Below, in pieces: positions 32,496 through 40,834 of a DNA stretch of 64,000 bases. Under the pieces are notes generated by a model. It saw only the letters and a program-made list of their open reading frames with translations. It had not been told where the DNA came from and did no database searches. The stretch is from Gordonia malaquae NBRC 108250. GTDB lineage: Bacteria > Actinomycetota > Actinomycetes > Mycobacteriales > Mycobacteriaceae. Every line of letters begins with the position of its first letter. The stretch's first letter is position 1. Both the position numbers and the translations under genes were made by a program. The stretch is from contig NZ_BAOP01000005.1 of assembly GCF_000344135.1 (NCBI RefSeq), positions 62,001-126,000 of the forward strand, in the 5' to 3' direction.

Positions 32496-33392
32496 TCAGT
32501 TCGCGTGGCGATTCTTGGTGACGGCCCATGCGTGCAGGCGGCGGTACCCGCGAACGGACAGTGCCGGAATCGACCGGACTCGGAACTGTTCGTCGCCCTT
32601 CAGATCGTCGGAGACGTTCTCGTCGACCAGTGTGGTGCCCGAGTGCGCGGAACTCGCGAGTCGGGCGGCGATGTTGACCGGTTCGCCGAACACGTCGCCG
32701 AGACGGGTGAGTGCATGCCCGCGTGCGATGCCGATCCGGAGGGTTGGCAGTTCGCCGCCCGAGGTCAGTGCGTGCAGCGCGACGGCGGTCTCCGCGGCCG
32801 CGTGGGCGTCGGGGGAAGTGAACATGACCGCGTCGCCGATCGCTTTGACCACTCGTCCGCCGCTGGCGACGACGATGCTGTGCGCAGACGACTCGAACGT
32901 CTCCAGCAGATCCTCGAGCTCGGCCATAGCGAGCTTCCGCGACATCGACGTGTAGCCGACGATGTCGGCGAAGCCGATCACCGTGTCGGCCTCGGCCTCG
33001 TCCTGATCCGGCGCCGACAGGTACGACTCCAGGTGGCGGCGCCACACGAGTGTCTGCAGATGAGCGAGAGCGTCGATCATCTGGTCGGTGGTGGCCGTGA
33101 TGTCGTCGTTGGCGGCGAGGAGTCGGATCTGCTCTGCCTGCCATTCGGCCAGACGTGCTGTCGCCTGTCCGATCGAGCGTGCGGCCGCGAGTTGTGCGGA
33201 GGTGTCCATCGCGTGGTCGCCCTGCACGTAGATCGCAAGCGCCGCAAGGTCCTCCGTTGTGAATCTGTGGCCGGTGGCACCGGTGTCCTGGGCGAAACCG
33301 AAGGCGTTCCAGAATCGCTGTGCGTAGTCGTGATCGAGTTGCAGGGCGTCGACGAGCTCTTCACGCGTGTAGCTGACCGGTTCGTCAGACAC
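32496..33392 (-). CDS. Class III adenylate cyclase
   Basis: 298 residues. An N-terminal regulatory region of about 130 residues, helical and without a membrane segment, is followed by a class III catalytic domain. Metal ligands are D143 (FADIVGYT) and D187 (KAIGDAVMF). Substrate-selecting K183 and D233 (LGDVFGEP) favour ATP, and N240/R244 (VNIAAR) are the transition-state pair. All catalytic residues are therefore present. It makes cAMP in the cytosol as a homodimer. Its ATG lies 8 bp inside the end of the double TetR gene, so the two are coupled. Confidence 0.92.
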   Translation of the reverse strand: MSDEPVSYTREELVDALQLDHDYAQRFWNAFGFAQDTGATGHRFTTEDLAALAIYVQGDHAMDTSAQLAAARSIGQATARLAEWQAEQIRLLAANDDITATTDQMIDALAHLQTLVWRRHLESYLSAPDQDEAEADTVIGFADIVGYTSMSRKLAMAELEDLLETFESSAHSIVVASGGRVVKAIGDAVMFTSPDAHAAAETAVALHALTSGGELPTLRIGIARGHALTRLGDVFGEPVNIAARLASSAHSGTTLVDENVSDDLKGDEQFRVRSIPALSVRGYRRLHAWAVTKNRHAN

Positions 33393-34560
33393 CGAGCAGT
33401 CCCTTCATCAGGTACGCCATCCGGGCGGCGAACTCGGGCCGCGGCGTACTGCGCGGCAGTCGTTCCGCGTCGTTCACGATCGCCAGCGCGGCGTGGACGA
33501 CGAGGCCTGTCGATTCGACACTGCGCTCCGGTGCGTACTCGGTCAGCAGCTGGATCCACCGTGCCACATAGCGACGCTGACTGGCCACGAGTTCGCCCGC
33601 ATGAGGATCGCCCGCGAGCGAGTACCCGCTCGTCAACGCCACGATGAGGTCGGGCGACGACGTGATGACGTGCACGTAGGTGTCGACGAGCGACCGGAGT
33701 CGGACGGCTGGATCGGGGCTCGCCGCGTACGACACCATCGCCCAGGCGTCGAGCTGGTTGCCGCTGCGCTGACCGATCGCGAGGAGGATCGCGTTCTTCG
33801 ACGGGAAGTGCTTGTAGACGCTCGGGCCGGTGATCCCGACGGCGGCGCCGATGTCGTCCACTCCGGTGCCTGCGAATCCCTTGCGGGAGAACAGAACTGC
33901 AGCAGCATCCAGAATCTCGTCGCGGCGGGTGCGCGGCGCCTCGATGCCCGCAGGTTCGATCAGAGGGGTCGCATCGCTCGGGGTGAGCCGCAGGATCTGA
34001 CGCAGCAACGCGAGCAGTTCGGCCTCGACGTTGAGCGGGACCGTCCGTACTGCACGTCCGACCACGCTGCCGACCACGCTGAGCACGGCGCCTGCGAGGT
34101 ACATCGTCTCGCGCTCGGTGAGATCGGGGCGCGTGGAGCCGATGGCCGACGCCCACTGACGAAGAACGCTCCGCGTCCGGCGCACCACCTCTCGGTTCTG
34201 CTCGACGGACAGGTGCTGACCTGACCATCGCCACAACGACGTCGACTGTGGATTCGACATGCTCAGCCGGACGGCGGCGACCGCCAGCGCCTCGGCGGGG
34301 TCGTCGGCTTCGTCGAGATTCGCAGCGGCGGTGTTCGCCTCCAGATCGTCGACGGAGGCCTGCACGGCGTCGAAGAGGAGCGCCTGTTTGTCCTCGAAAT
34401 GTCGGTAGACGGTCGGCGCGCTGACGCCTGCGTGCCGAGCGATGTCCGCCACGCTGACATGCGGGTATCCGCGGTCGGCGAACAGTAGTGTCGCGGCATC
34501 GATCAGCTGACGCCTACGGTCGTTGGACCGGGCGCGGCGCACACCTGAAGTTGACGTCAT
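33385..34560 (-). CDS. Regulator with two TetR DNA-binding units
   Basis: 391 residues, about twice the usual TetR length. The first TetR HTH is at about 16-62 (RRQLIDAATLLFADRGYPHVSVADIARHAGVSAPTVYRHFEDKQAL). The second is at about 213-258 (RRDEILDAAAVLFSRKGFAGTGVDDIGAAVGITGPSVYKHFPSKNAI), each followed by its own helical domain. It reads as a tandem fusion acting like an internal dimer. Overlap with the cyclase gene suggests a regulatory unit. It is divergent from fadA across 127 bp and could control fadBA as well. Confidence 0.9.
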   Translation of the reverse strand: MTSTSGVRRARSNDRRRQLIDAATLLFADRGYPHVSVADIARHAGVSAPTVYRHFEDKQALLFDAVQASVDDLEANTAAANLDEADDPAEALAVAAVRLSMSNPQSTSLWRWSGQHLSVEQNREVVRRTRSVLRQWASAIGSTRPDLTERETMYLAGAVLSVVGSVVGRAVRTVPLNVEAELLALLRQILRLTPSDATPLIEPAGIEAPRTRRDEILDAAAVLFSRKGFAGTGVDDIGAAVGITGPSVYKHFPSKNAILLAIGQRSGNQLDAWAMVSYAASPDPAVRLRSLVDTYVHVITSSPDLIVALTSGYSLAGDPHAGELVASQRRYVARWIQLLTEYAPERSVESTGLVVHAALAIVNDAERLPRSTPRPEFAARMAYLMKGLLGV

Positions 34561-34593
34561 GGTGAACCGACCATAGCCGAAGTGTTGACGAAT

Positions 34594-34621
34594 TTGTATA
34601 GACCTGACCTCCCGGTATAGC
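34594..34621 (+). promoter_or_regulatory. fadA promoter region with paired GTATAG boxes
   Basis: TTGTAT (34594-34599) and TATAGC (34616-34621) are spaced by 16 bp as a possible fadA promoter. GTATAG occurs twice, 19 bp apart (34596 and 34615), a spacing suited to a regulator binding two helical faces. The assignment is tentative. Confidence 0.35.
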
Positions 34622-34687
34622 CAAAACCGTTATTGGGGGTTAGCCTCATGGTCGTAACCATCTGAGGTTCGTGTGAAAGGAACACTT

Positions 34688-35899
34688 GTGTCCGACGAAG
34701 CATTCATCTACGAGGCGGTCCGTACGCCCCGTGGCAAGCAGCGCGGAGGCTCGCTGCACAGCGTCAAGCCGATCGACCTCGTCTCGGGTCTGATCGACGG
34801 ACTCCTCGCCCGTCACGGCGATCTCGACCCGAAGGACATCAACGATGTCGTTCTCGGCGTCGTGTCCCCGGTCGGCGAGCAGGGTGCGGTCATCGCACGT
34901 ACCGCAGCTCTCACCTCGGGTCTCGGCGAGACCGTCCCCGGCACCCAGATCAACCGCTTCTGCGCTTCGGGCCTCGAAGCCGTGAACCTGGCGGCAGCCA
35001 AGGTCCGCTCGGGCTTCGACGACCTCGTCCTCGCGGGCGGCGTCGAGTCGATGTCGCGCGTGCCGATGGGCAGCGACGGCGGCGCCCTCTTCATGGACCC
35101 CGCCACCGCGTACGACAACTACATCGCGCCGCAGGGCATCGGCGCCGACCTCATCGCGACGATCGAGGGCTTCTCGCGTGACGACGTCGACGCGTACGCC
35201 GCCGAGTCGCAGCGCCGCGCCGCACAGGCGTGGGACGAGGGTCGCTTCTCGAAGTCGATCATCCCCGTCAAGGACATCAACGGCGTCACCCTGCTCGACA
35301 ACGATGAGCACCGTCGTCCCGGCACCACCGCGGAGAGCCTCGGCAAGCTGAAGCCCGCGTTCGCAGGCCTCGCCGCGATGGCAGGCTTCGACGACGTCGT
35401 GATGCAGAAGTACCCGAACGTCGAGCAGGTCAACCACGTCCACACCGGCGGCAACAGCTCCGGCATCGTCGACGGTTCCGGCCTGGTCCTCATCGGTTCC
35501 GAGGAGGCGGGCAAGCGCAACGGCCTGACTCCTCGCGGCCGCATCGTCTCGTACGGCGAGATCGGTTCCGAGCCGTCGATCATGCTCACCGGCCCGACGC
35601 CGTCGACCGAGCTCGCCCTCAAGCGCGCAGGTCTGACCGTCGACGACATCGACGTGTTCGAGCTCAACGAGGCCTTCGCCTCGGTCGTCATGAAGTGGAT
35701 GAAGGACCTCAAGGTTCCCCACGAGAAGGTCAACATCAACGGTGGCGCCATCGCCCTCGGTCACCCGCTCGGTGCAACCGGCGCGATGATCCTCGGCAGC
35801 ACGCTGGACGAGCTGGACCGCATCGGCGGCCGCTACGGCCTGGTCACCCTCTGCATCGGTGGCGGCATGGGTGTCGCAACCGTCATCGAGCGCCTCTGA
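34688..35899 (+). CDS. fadA: Acetyl-CoA acyltransferase (thiolase) FadA
   Basis: 403 residues, equal to M. tuberculosis FadA (Rv0859). Thiolase landmarks are the nucleophile Cys92 in [44 protein letters not shown] with the catalytic His, and the C-terminal CIGGGMG Cys. It is the beta-subunit of the fatty-acid beta-oxidation complex and cleaves 3-ketoacyl-CoA to acetyl-CoA. The GTG at 34688 follows GAAAGGA at seven bases. fadB starts 29 bp downstream. Confidence 0.96.
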   Translation: MSDEAFIYEAVRTPRGKQRGGSLHSVKPIDLVSGLIDGLLARHGDLDPKDINDVVLGVVSPVGEQGAVIARTAALTSGLGETVPGTQINRFCASGLEAVNLAAAKVRSGFDDLVLAGGVESMSRVPMGSDGGALFMDPATAYDNYIAPQGIGADLIATIEGFSRDDVDAYAAESQRRAAQAWDEGRFSKSIIPVKDINGVTLLDNDEHRRPGTTAESLGKLKPAFAGLAAMAGFDDVVMQKYPNVEQVNHVHTGGNSSGIVDGSGLVLIGSEEAGKRNGLTPRGRIVSYGEIGSEPSIMLTGPTPSTELALKRAGLTVDDIDVFELNEAFASVVMKWMKDLKVPHEKVNINGGAIALGHPLGATGAMILGSTLDELDRIGGRYGLVTLCIGGGMGVATVIERL

Positions 35900-35928
35900 C
35901 GGCCACGGAACAAAAGGAAAAGACTTTC

Positions 35929-38124
35929 ATGACTGAGAACATGATTTCGTGGGAGAAGGACGCCGACGGCGTCGTCGTCCTGACGATGGACGACCCCAAC
36001 CAGGGCGCCAACACGATGAACCAGACCTACATCGATTCGATGTCGGCCACCATCGAGCGCCTCGAAGCTGAGAAGGACGACATCGCCGGTGTCGTGCTGA
36101 CCTCGGCGAAGAAGACCTTCTTCGCGGGCGGCGACCTCAAGGACATGACCGCGGGACGCGGTGACAAGTCCAAGGAGGAGATCGCCACCGAGATCACCAA
36201 CCGCACCAACGGTCTCAAGAAGGTCCTGCGTCGTCTGGAGACCCTCGGCAAGCCGGTCGTCGCCGCCATCAACGGCGCGGCACTCGGCGGCGGCCTGGAG
36301 ATCGCTCTCCACTGCCACTACCGCGTCGCAGCCGACGTCAAGGGCAACCAGCTCGGCCTGCCCGAGGTGACCCTCGGTCTGCTCCCGGGCGGCGGCGGTG
36401 TCGTCCGTACCGTACGCCTCCTCGGCTTCCAGCAGGCGCTCATGGGCGTTCTGCTCCAGGGCCCGCGTCTGAACCCGACCAAGGCCAAGGAGATCGGCCT
36501 GATCAACGAGGTCGTCGGTTCGATCGAGGAGCTCGTCCCCGCTGCGAAGAAGTGGATCGCGGCCAACCCGGAGGCTCAGCAGCCGTTCGACGTCAAGGGC
36601 TACAAGATGCCCGGCGGCGCACCGACCAACCCGGCTGTCGCAGCGAACCTGCCCGCCTTCCCGGCCCTCCTGCGCAAGCAGATCAAGGGCACCAACATGC
36701 CTGCGCCGCGTGCCATCCTGGCCGCAGCCATCGAAGGTGCGTACGTCGACGTCGACACCGCCGACGAGGTCGAGACCCGCTACTTCGTGTCGCTGGTGAC
36801 CGGCCAGGTCGCGCAGAACATGATCAAGGCGTTCTTCTTCGACCTGCAGCACATCAACGGCGGCGGCTCGCGTCCCGAGGGCTTCGAGAAGTTCCAGGCC
36901 AAGAAGGTCGGCGTCATCGGCGCAGGCATGATGGGCGCTGCGATCGCGTACGTGTCGGCCAAGGCCGGCATCGAGGTCGTCCTCAAGGACATCGACATCG
37001 AGGCTGCCAAGCGCGGTAAGGGCTACTCGGAGAAGCTCGAGGAGAAGGCTCTCTCGCGCGGCAAGACCACGCAGGAGAAGAGCGATGCGCTCCTCGCCCG
37101 CATCACCCCCACTATCGACCCCGCCGACTTCAAGGGTGTCGACCTGGTGATCGAGGCCGCTTTCGAGTCGGTCGAGGTCAAGAACAAGGTGTTCCAGGAG
37201 ATCCAGGACATCGTCGAGCCCGACGCCGTCCTCGGCTCGAACACCTCGACCCTGCCGATCACGATCCTGGCCGAGGGCGTCAACCGTCCCGAGGACTTCA
37301 TCGGAATCCACTTCTTCTCGCCGGTCGACAAGATGCCGCTGGTCGAGATCATCCGTGGTGAGAAGACCAAGGACGAAGTCCTCGCCAAGGTCATCGACTA
37401 CACGCTCGCGATCCGCAAAACGCCGATCGTCGTCAACGACAGCCGCGGCTTCTTCACCAGCCGCGTGATCGGCACCTTCATCAACGAGGCAGTCGCCGCC
37501 GTCGGTGAGGGCGTCGAGCCCGCGTTCATCGAGCAGGCAGGCAGCCAGGCCGGTTACCCGGCTCCGCCGCTGCAGCTCATGGACGAGCTGACGCTGACCC
37601 TGCCGCAGAAGATCCGTCAGGAGACCGAGGCAGCGATCCGCGCGGCAGGCCAGGAGCCCACGCCGCACGGTTCGTACGCGGTCATCGACAAGATGGTCGA
37701 GCTCGGACGCACCGCCAAGAAGGACGGCAAGGGCTTCTACGACTACGTCGACGGCAAGCGCGGCCTCATCTGGCCGGGTGTCCGTGAGAACTTCAACTCG
37801 GGTTCGACGGAGATCCCCTTCGAGGACATGAAGGAGCGCATGCTCTTCGCCGAGGCGCTCGAGACGGTGAAGTGCTTCGACGAGGGTGTGCTCACCTCTG
37901 TCGAGGACGCCAACATCGGTTCGATCTTCGGCATCGGCTTCCCGGCCTGGACCGGCGGCGTCGTGCAGTACATCAACGGCTACGAGGGTGGCATCGCAGG
38001 CTTCGTCGCCCGCGCTCGCGACCTCGCGTCGAAGTACGGCTCGCACTTCGAGCCCCCGGCCTCGCTGGTCGAGAAGGCTGAAGCAGGCGTCACCTCCCTG
38101 ACGAACGAGAACCTCGTCAAGTGA
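35929..38124 (+). CDS. fadB: Fatty acid oxidation complex alpha subunit FadB
   Basis: 731 residues, close to Rv0860 (720). Residues 1 to about 300 are an enoyl-CoA hydratase/crotonase domain (FFAGGDLKDM oxyanion motif, GAALGGGLEIALHC, and the ELGLPEVTLGLLPGGGG-like glutamate segment). From about residue 325 an NAD-binding 3-hydroxyacyl-CoA dehydrogenase domain follows (KKVGVIGAGMMGAAIAY, GSNTSTLPIT, HFFSPVDKMPLVEI, SRGFFTSRV). It hydrates enoyl-CoA and oxidises the hydroxyacyl product; FadA then completes the cycle. AAGGA precedes ATG 35929. The operon ends in a strong terminator. Confidence 0.97.
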   Translation: MTENMISWEKDADGVVVLTMDDPNQGANTMNQTYIDSMSATIERLEAEKDDIAGVVLTSAKKTFFAGGDLKDMTAGRGDKSKEEIATEITNRTNGLKKVLRRLETLGKPVVAAINGAALGGGLEIALHCHYRVAADVKGNQLGLPEVTLGLLPGGGGVVRTVRLLGFQQALMGVLLQGPRLNPTKAKEIGLINEVVGSIEELVPAAKKWIAANPEAQQPFDVKGYKMPGGAPTNPAVAANLPAFPALLRKQIKGTNMPAPRAILAAAIEGAYVDVDTADEVETRYFVSLVTGQVAQNMIKAFFFDLQHINGGGSRPEGFEKFQAKKVGVIGAGMMGAAIAYVSAKAGIEVVLKDIDIEAAKRGKGYSEKLEEKALSRGKTTQEKSDALLARITPTIDPADFKGVDLVIEAAFESVEVKNKVFQEIQDIVEPDAVLGSNTSTLPITILAEGVNRPEDFIGIHFFSPVDKMPLVEIIRGEKTKDEVLAKVIDYTLAIRKTPIVVNDSRGFFTSRVIGTFINEAVAAVGEGVEPAFIEQAGSQAGYPAPPLQLMDELTLTLPQKIRQETEAAIRAAGQEPTPHGSYAVIDKMVELGRTAKKDGKGFYDYVDGKRGLIWPGVRENFNSGSTEIPFEDMKERMLFAEALETVKCFDEGVLTSVEDANIGSIFGIGFPAWTGGVVQYINGYEGGIAGFVARARDLASKYGSHFEPPASLVEKAEAGVTSLTNENLVK

Positions 38125-38140
38125 TCTGACAACTCGCCGC

Positions 38141-38202
38141 GTTCGTCGAGCGGGCCTTCCCCGCTCATCGAGCCGTTCCCGGCTCATCGAGCGCAGTCGA
38201 GA
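38141..38202. repeat. Dispersed TCGAGCGCAGTCGAGA repeat, copy 3, with partial tandem units
   Basis: The full 16-base core is at 38187-38202. Two partial units containing TCGAGC precede it (near 38145 and 38167) at about 20-bp spacing, so this locus looks like a small degenerate array. Confidence 0.75.
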
Positions 38203-38204
38203 TG

Positions 38205-38236
38205 GCGGCCCCGGTGGAGAAATCCACCGGGGCCGC
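38205..38236 (+). terminator. Strong intrinsic terminator of fadA-fadB
   Basis: A perfect 14-bp stem (GCGGCCCCGGTGGA with TCCACCGGGGCCGC) closes on a GAAA tetraloop and is followed by a T-rich tail (TTTGGTCGTTT), 80 bases after the fadB stop. Confidence 0.93.
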
Positions 38237-38327
38237 TTTGGTCGTTTCTGCAGGTCACCGCCTGTGGACTTCGGTCTCGACGGTTCCGTGATTCGGTGCG
38301 ATCCTCGTTCTGTCGAAGGGGGACGAC

Positions 38328-38843
38328 ATGTCACGGAGGAAGAAGACCGCATCGAAGAGGCGGCACGGCGCCTCGCCGAAACTGAGGCTGGCACTGCGTC
38401 GCGCGGCACGGGCCCCGGTGTGGGAGTGGCCCACGATCGCCGACGAACTCGCGCGTGACGAGGGTGGATCGATCGATGAGTGGCTCAAACGGATGATGCG
38501 ATTCGAGCCGAGTGCCGAACGGTACGGAAGGGTGTTGCCGATGCGTTTCGAGCTCGGCGACGGTGTGTCGCTCCGCGACATCGTCCGCACGTGTTCATTG
38601 GTCGCCCTCGAGTACGAGTGGGACGCGGCGACGCGGCGTCATCGGTTGCTGGAGCTCGAGCCGACAGAGGAGGACGAGGAGCTCATTGCGGCCTTCGACG
38701 AACTGTCGACAGCACTGTGGTGGTTTCAGGAGGCTGTCGATCGGCACGACGATGCTCTCGGTTGCGCCTACGAGATCCCGTACGCGTTGCGTCAGGCGAT
38801 GGCACTGTTCGCCCGTCACGATGAGCTCCCACGGGCGTCGTGA
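38328..38843 (+). CDS. Hypothetical protein
   Basis: 171 residues with a strongly basic N-terminus (SRRKKTASKRRHG) and an acidic, helical middle (LELEPTEEDEELIAAFDELSTALWWFQEAVDRHDDALG). No membrane segment or known motif is recognised. It is followed by a short membrane-anchored protein gene, and the two may form a small unit of unknown role. Confidence 0.65.
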   Translation: MSRRKKTASKRRHGASPKLRLALRRAARAPVWEWPTIADELARDEGGSIDEWLKRMMRFEPSAERYGRVLPMRFELGDGVSLRDIVRTCSLVALEYEWDAATRRHRLLELEPTEEDEELIAAFDELSTALWWFQEAVDRHDDALGCAYEIPYALRQAMALFARHDELPRAS

Positions 38844-38867
38844 TGACGCCGCAGGCCTGGGGCACAC

Positions 38868-39176
38868 TTGATCGTCGGGGTGCTCGCGTCGATCGGTGTG
38901 GTGGGCACCCTGTGGCAGAGGCAACGGTCCGAAGCGATGGACCGAATGCACCGCGATCGCTTCGACGCACGGGCCGAGTGGTGGCGACGGTTCCAGTGGG
39001 CGGCGGAGCAAGCCCACAGGGGCGACGATGCGTCGAGTGAACTGGGGTTTGCTGTTCTGGAAGCGCTCACGGAGTCGCCTCTGGTGACCTCTAGTGAGGT
39101 CGGAATTCTGGCCGCGACTGCTAATCTTAGGCCACGTAGGTCGTCGAGTGACCCGGGCCGAGGTGAACAGTCATGA
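38868..39176 (+). CDS. Small membrane-anchored hypothetical protein
   Basis: 102 residues from TTG 38868 (GTG 38880 is an alternative; the frame is closed just upstream). Residues 2-15 are hydrophobic (IVGVLASIGVVGTLW). A helical stretch follows (RDRFDARAEWWRRFQWAAEQA and SSELGFAVLEALTESPL), a pattern familiar from unnamed actinobacterial proteins with one N-terminal anchor. Its stop overlaps the ATG of the following small frame (ATGA). Function unknown. Confidence 0.6.
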   Translation: MIVGVLASIGVVGTLWQRQRSEAMDRMHRDRFDARAEWWRRFQWAAEQAHRGDDASSELGFAVLEALTESPLVTSSEVGILAATANLRPRRSSSDPGRGEQS

Positions 39177-39369
39177 CGTCTCCCGATGAGAGTGCTCGTC
39201 TGGAACAGAGTGCTCGCGAACGTGCAGGCGCCGATTTCATTCTTGCTGGTCGGACCAGCCGCGCGCGCGCCGGTCAGCGGCGAATATTCTGGTGAAGGTG
39301 GCCCGGCTGCAAGGCCAAGAGCCCGAGCAGTGGGTGCTCGACGTGGCAGAAGGTCGTCTCCCCGCCTGA
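39173..39369 (+). pseudogene. Small gene apparently split by a one-base frameshift
   Basis: A 40-codon frame from ATG 39173 ends at 39295 (...GQRRIFW). A second 25-codon frame begins with GTG 39292, overlapping that stop, and ends at 39369 (VKVARLQGQEPEQWVLDVAEGRLPA shortened: starts VKVARLQG, ends AEGRLPA). Restoring one G at 39291-39292 would fuse them into a single basic protein of about 66 residues. It may be a real split, two coupled micro-genes or a sequence error. Confidence 0.4.
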
Positions 39370-39443
39370 ACCGAGCCCCCTCGCCCCGCCACGCCGACTC
39401 AGACTCCGGTCGGCGCACCGGCCGGTCTGCGACGATGGTCGGC

Positions 39444-40055
39444 ATGCGGATCCTGCGCTCGGCTGCCGTCGTCGCGGCGACGGCAGCGCTCGCTGCGTGC
39501 AGTCCTGAAACCGTGGTCGACGATGGGCCGATCGCGGTCGATCCATGCGGACGGATCGGACCGGCGTGCACCTCGGTGGGCGCTGGAACCGTCGCCGACG
39601 GGACGTCGCTTCAGGGAATCGGTGTGGTCGAGGGCGTTGACGGAAGCGCCGAACTGCGTGTTGCGTTCGACGATGAAAGAGGCGTCCAATCGGCGGTTGT
39701 CCCTCGTGCCGCCTATGTCTACTCGGAGTCGGTGACGCGCGACGTCGCGCTTTACGACCTGGACGCGAAACCGGGCCACGAGATCGTCATCGGTCGTGGA
39801 ACGGACGGCACCCACGCGTGGTTCGGCGTGTACACATTCGACGGAACCCGTCTGGTGCGGTTGCGAGGACCCCGCGATGTGGTGGACCCTCAGACCGGGA
39901 TGTGGCGGCTGCTCGTCGGCGATAAGCAGGGGCAAGTCGTGTGTGGAGACGACGGTCGGATCACCGCGGGCTCGGCTCGGCTCGGCGACGACTACTTCGC
40001 CTGCCGTGATGAGCTGACCACCGACGTCACCTTCCGGAAACCTGCCGCGCAGTAG
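39444..40055 (+). CDS. Lipoprotein of unknown function
   Basis: 203 residues. The N-terminus [19 protein letters not shown] is a lipoprotein signal peptide with Cys19 as the lipidated residue. The mature part has no recognised domain; [28 protein letters not shown] hints at a beta-rich, VCBS/FG-GAP-like fold. GACGAT lies seven bases before the ATG, and an in-frame ATG at 39435 is an alternative. It lies 53 bp upstream of ureG. Confidence 0.78.
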   Translation: MRILRSAAVVAATAALAACSPETVVDDGPIAVDPCGRIGPACTSVGAGTVADGTSLQGIGVVEGVDGSAELRVAFDDERGVQSAVVPRAAYVYSESVTRDVALYDLDAKPGHEIVIGRGTDGTHAWFGVYTFDGTRLVRLRGPRDVVDPQTGMWRLLVGDKQGQVVCGDDGRITAGSARLGDDYFACRDELTTDVTFRKPAAQ

Positions 40056-40108
40056 CGCGCGCTATCGTCGAACTGCCACGTCCGTACCGAAGAACAGGAT
40101 CAGCATTC

Positions 40109-40834
40109 ATGCCTGAGACGACCGTCAGCAGCATCAACCAGGCGGAACGTCCGCTCCGACTCGGAGTCGCCGGGCCGGTCGGAACAGGCAAGAGCACTCT
40201 GATCGCGACGCTGTGCCGTCGACTGGCGGAGAGCCTCGAGATGGCGGTCGTGACCAACGACATCTACACCGACGAGGACGCCCGGTTGCTGCGTGCGGCA
40301 GGTGTGCTCCCGGTGGAGCGCATCGTCGCCGTTGAGACGGGCGCCTGCCCGCACACCGCGATCCGCGACGACGTGACGCCGAACCTGCTGGCGGTAGAAG
40401 ACCTCGAAGCCGAGTTCGCCCCTCTGGACCTGGTGATCGTCGAGAGCGGCGGCGACAACCTGACAGCGACGTTCAGCCCCGCGCTCGTCGACACGCAGAT
40501 CTTCGTCATCGACGTGGCGGGCGGCGGTGACGTGGCACGCAAGGGCGGGCCGGGCATCGAACGCGCGGATCTGCTGGTGGTCAACAAGACCGATCTCGGG
40601 CCGCACGTCGGCGTCGACCCGGCCCAGATGGTGACCGACGCGTCATCGGTGCGGGGCGGACTGCCCGTCGTCGCACTGAGCCAGCGGGACGAGGAGAGCA
40701 TCGACGATCTTGTCGCATGGGTGCACGGTGTGCTGGCCGAGCATCGCGGCGGCGCACTTGTTCCCGCCGATCCGGGCCCGATGGCCCCGCACTCGCACGC
40801 AGGCGACCACGATCACGGCGAGCACACGCACTAA
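40109..40834 (+). CDS. ureG: Urease accessory GTPase UreG with C-terminal His-rich tail, without urease genes nearby
   Basis: 241 residues. The P-loop GPVGTGKST, metal-binding CPHT (Cys-Pro-His), ESGGDNL and NKTDL are all standard for UreG, which delivers nickel to urease using GTP. The last 17 residues hold seven His ([14 protein letters not shown]). Neither neighbour is a ure gene, so the rest of the urease system, if any, is elsewhere. AGGA stands about nine bases before ATG. The stop overlaps the convergent DUF1576 gene's stop. Confidence 0.95.
   Translation: MPETTVSSINQAERPLRLGVAGPVGTGKSTLIATLCRRLAESLEMAVVTNDIYTDEDARLLRAAGVLPVERIVAVETGACPHTAIRDDVTPNLLAVEDLEAEFAPLDLVIVESGGDNLTATFSPALVDTQIFVIDVAGGGDVARKGGPGIERADLLVVNKTDLGPHVGVDPAQMVTDASSVRGGLPVVALSQRDEESIDDLVAWVHGVLAEHRGGALVPADPGPMAPHSHAGDHDHGEHTH

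Noticed and set aside
34585-34590. TTGACG as the fadA -35 box
   Set aside because: At 16-18 bp spacing there is no acceptable -10 box (sequence is CCTCCC-like), so the TTGTAT/TATAGC pair was preferred, though still tentative.
35833-38409. An 858-codon frame on the - strand opposite fadB
   Set aside because: It mirrors the fadB codons (Leu/Asp/Val/Arg-rich), has no motifs, and runs through the fadAB terminator.
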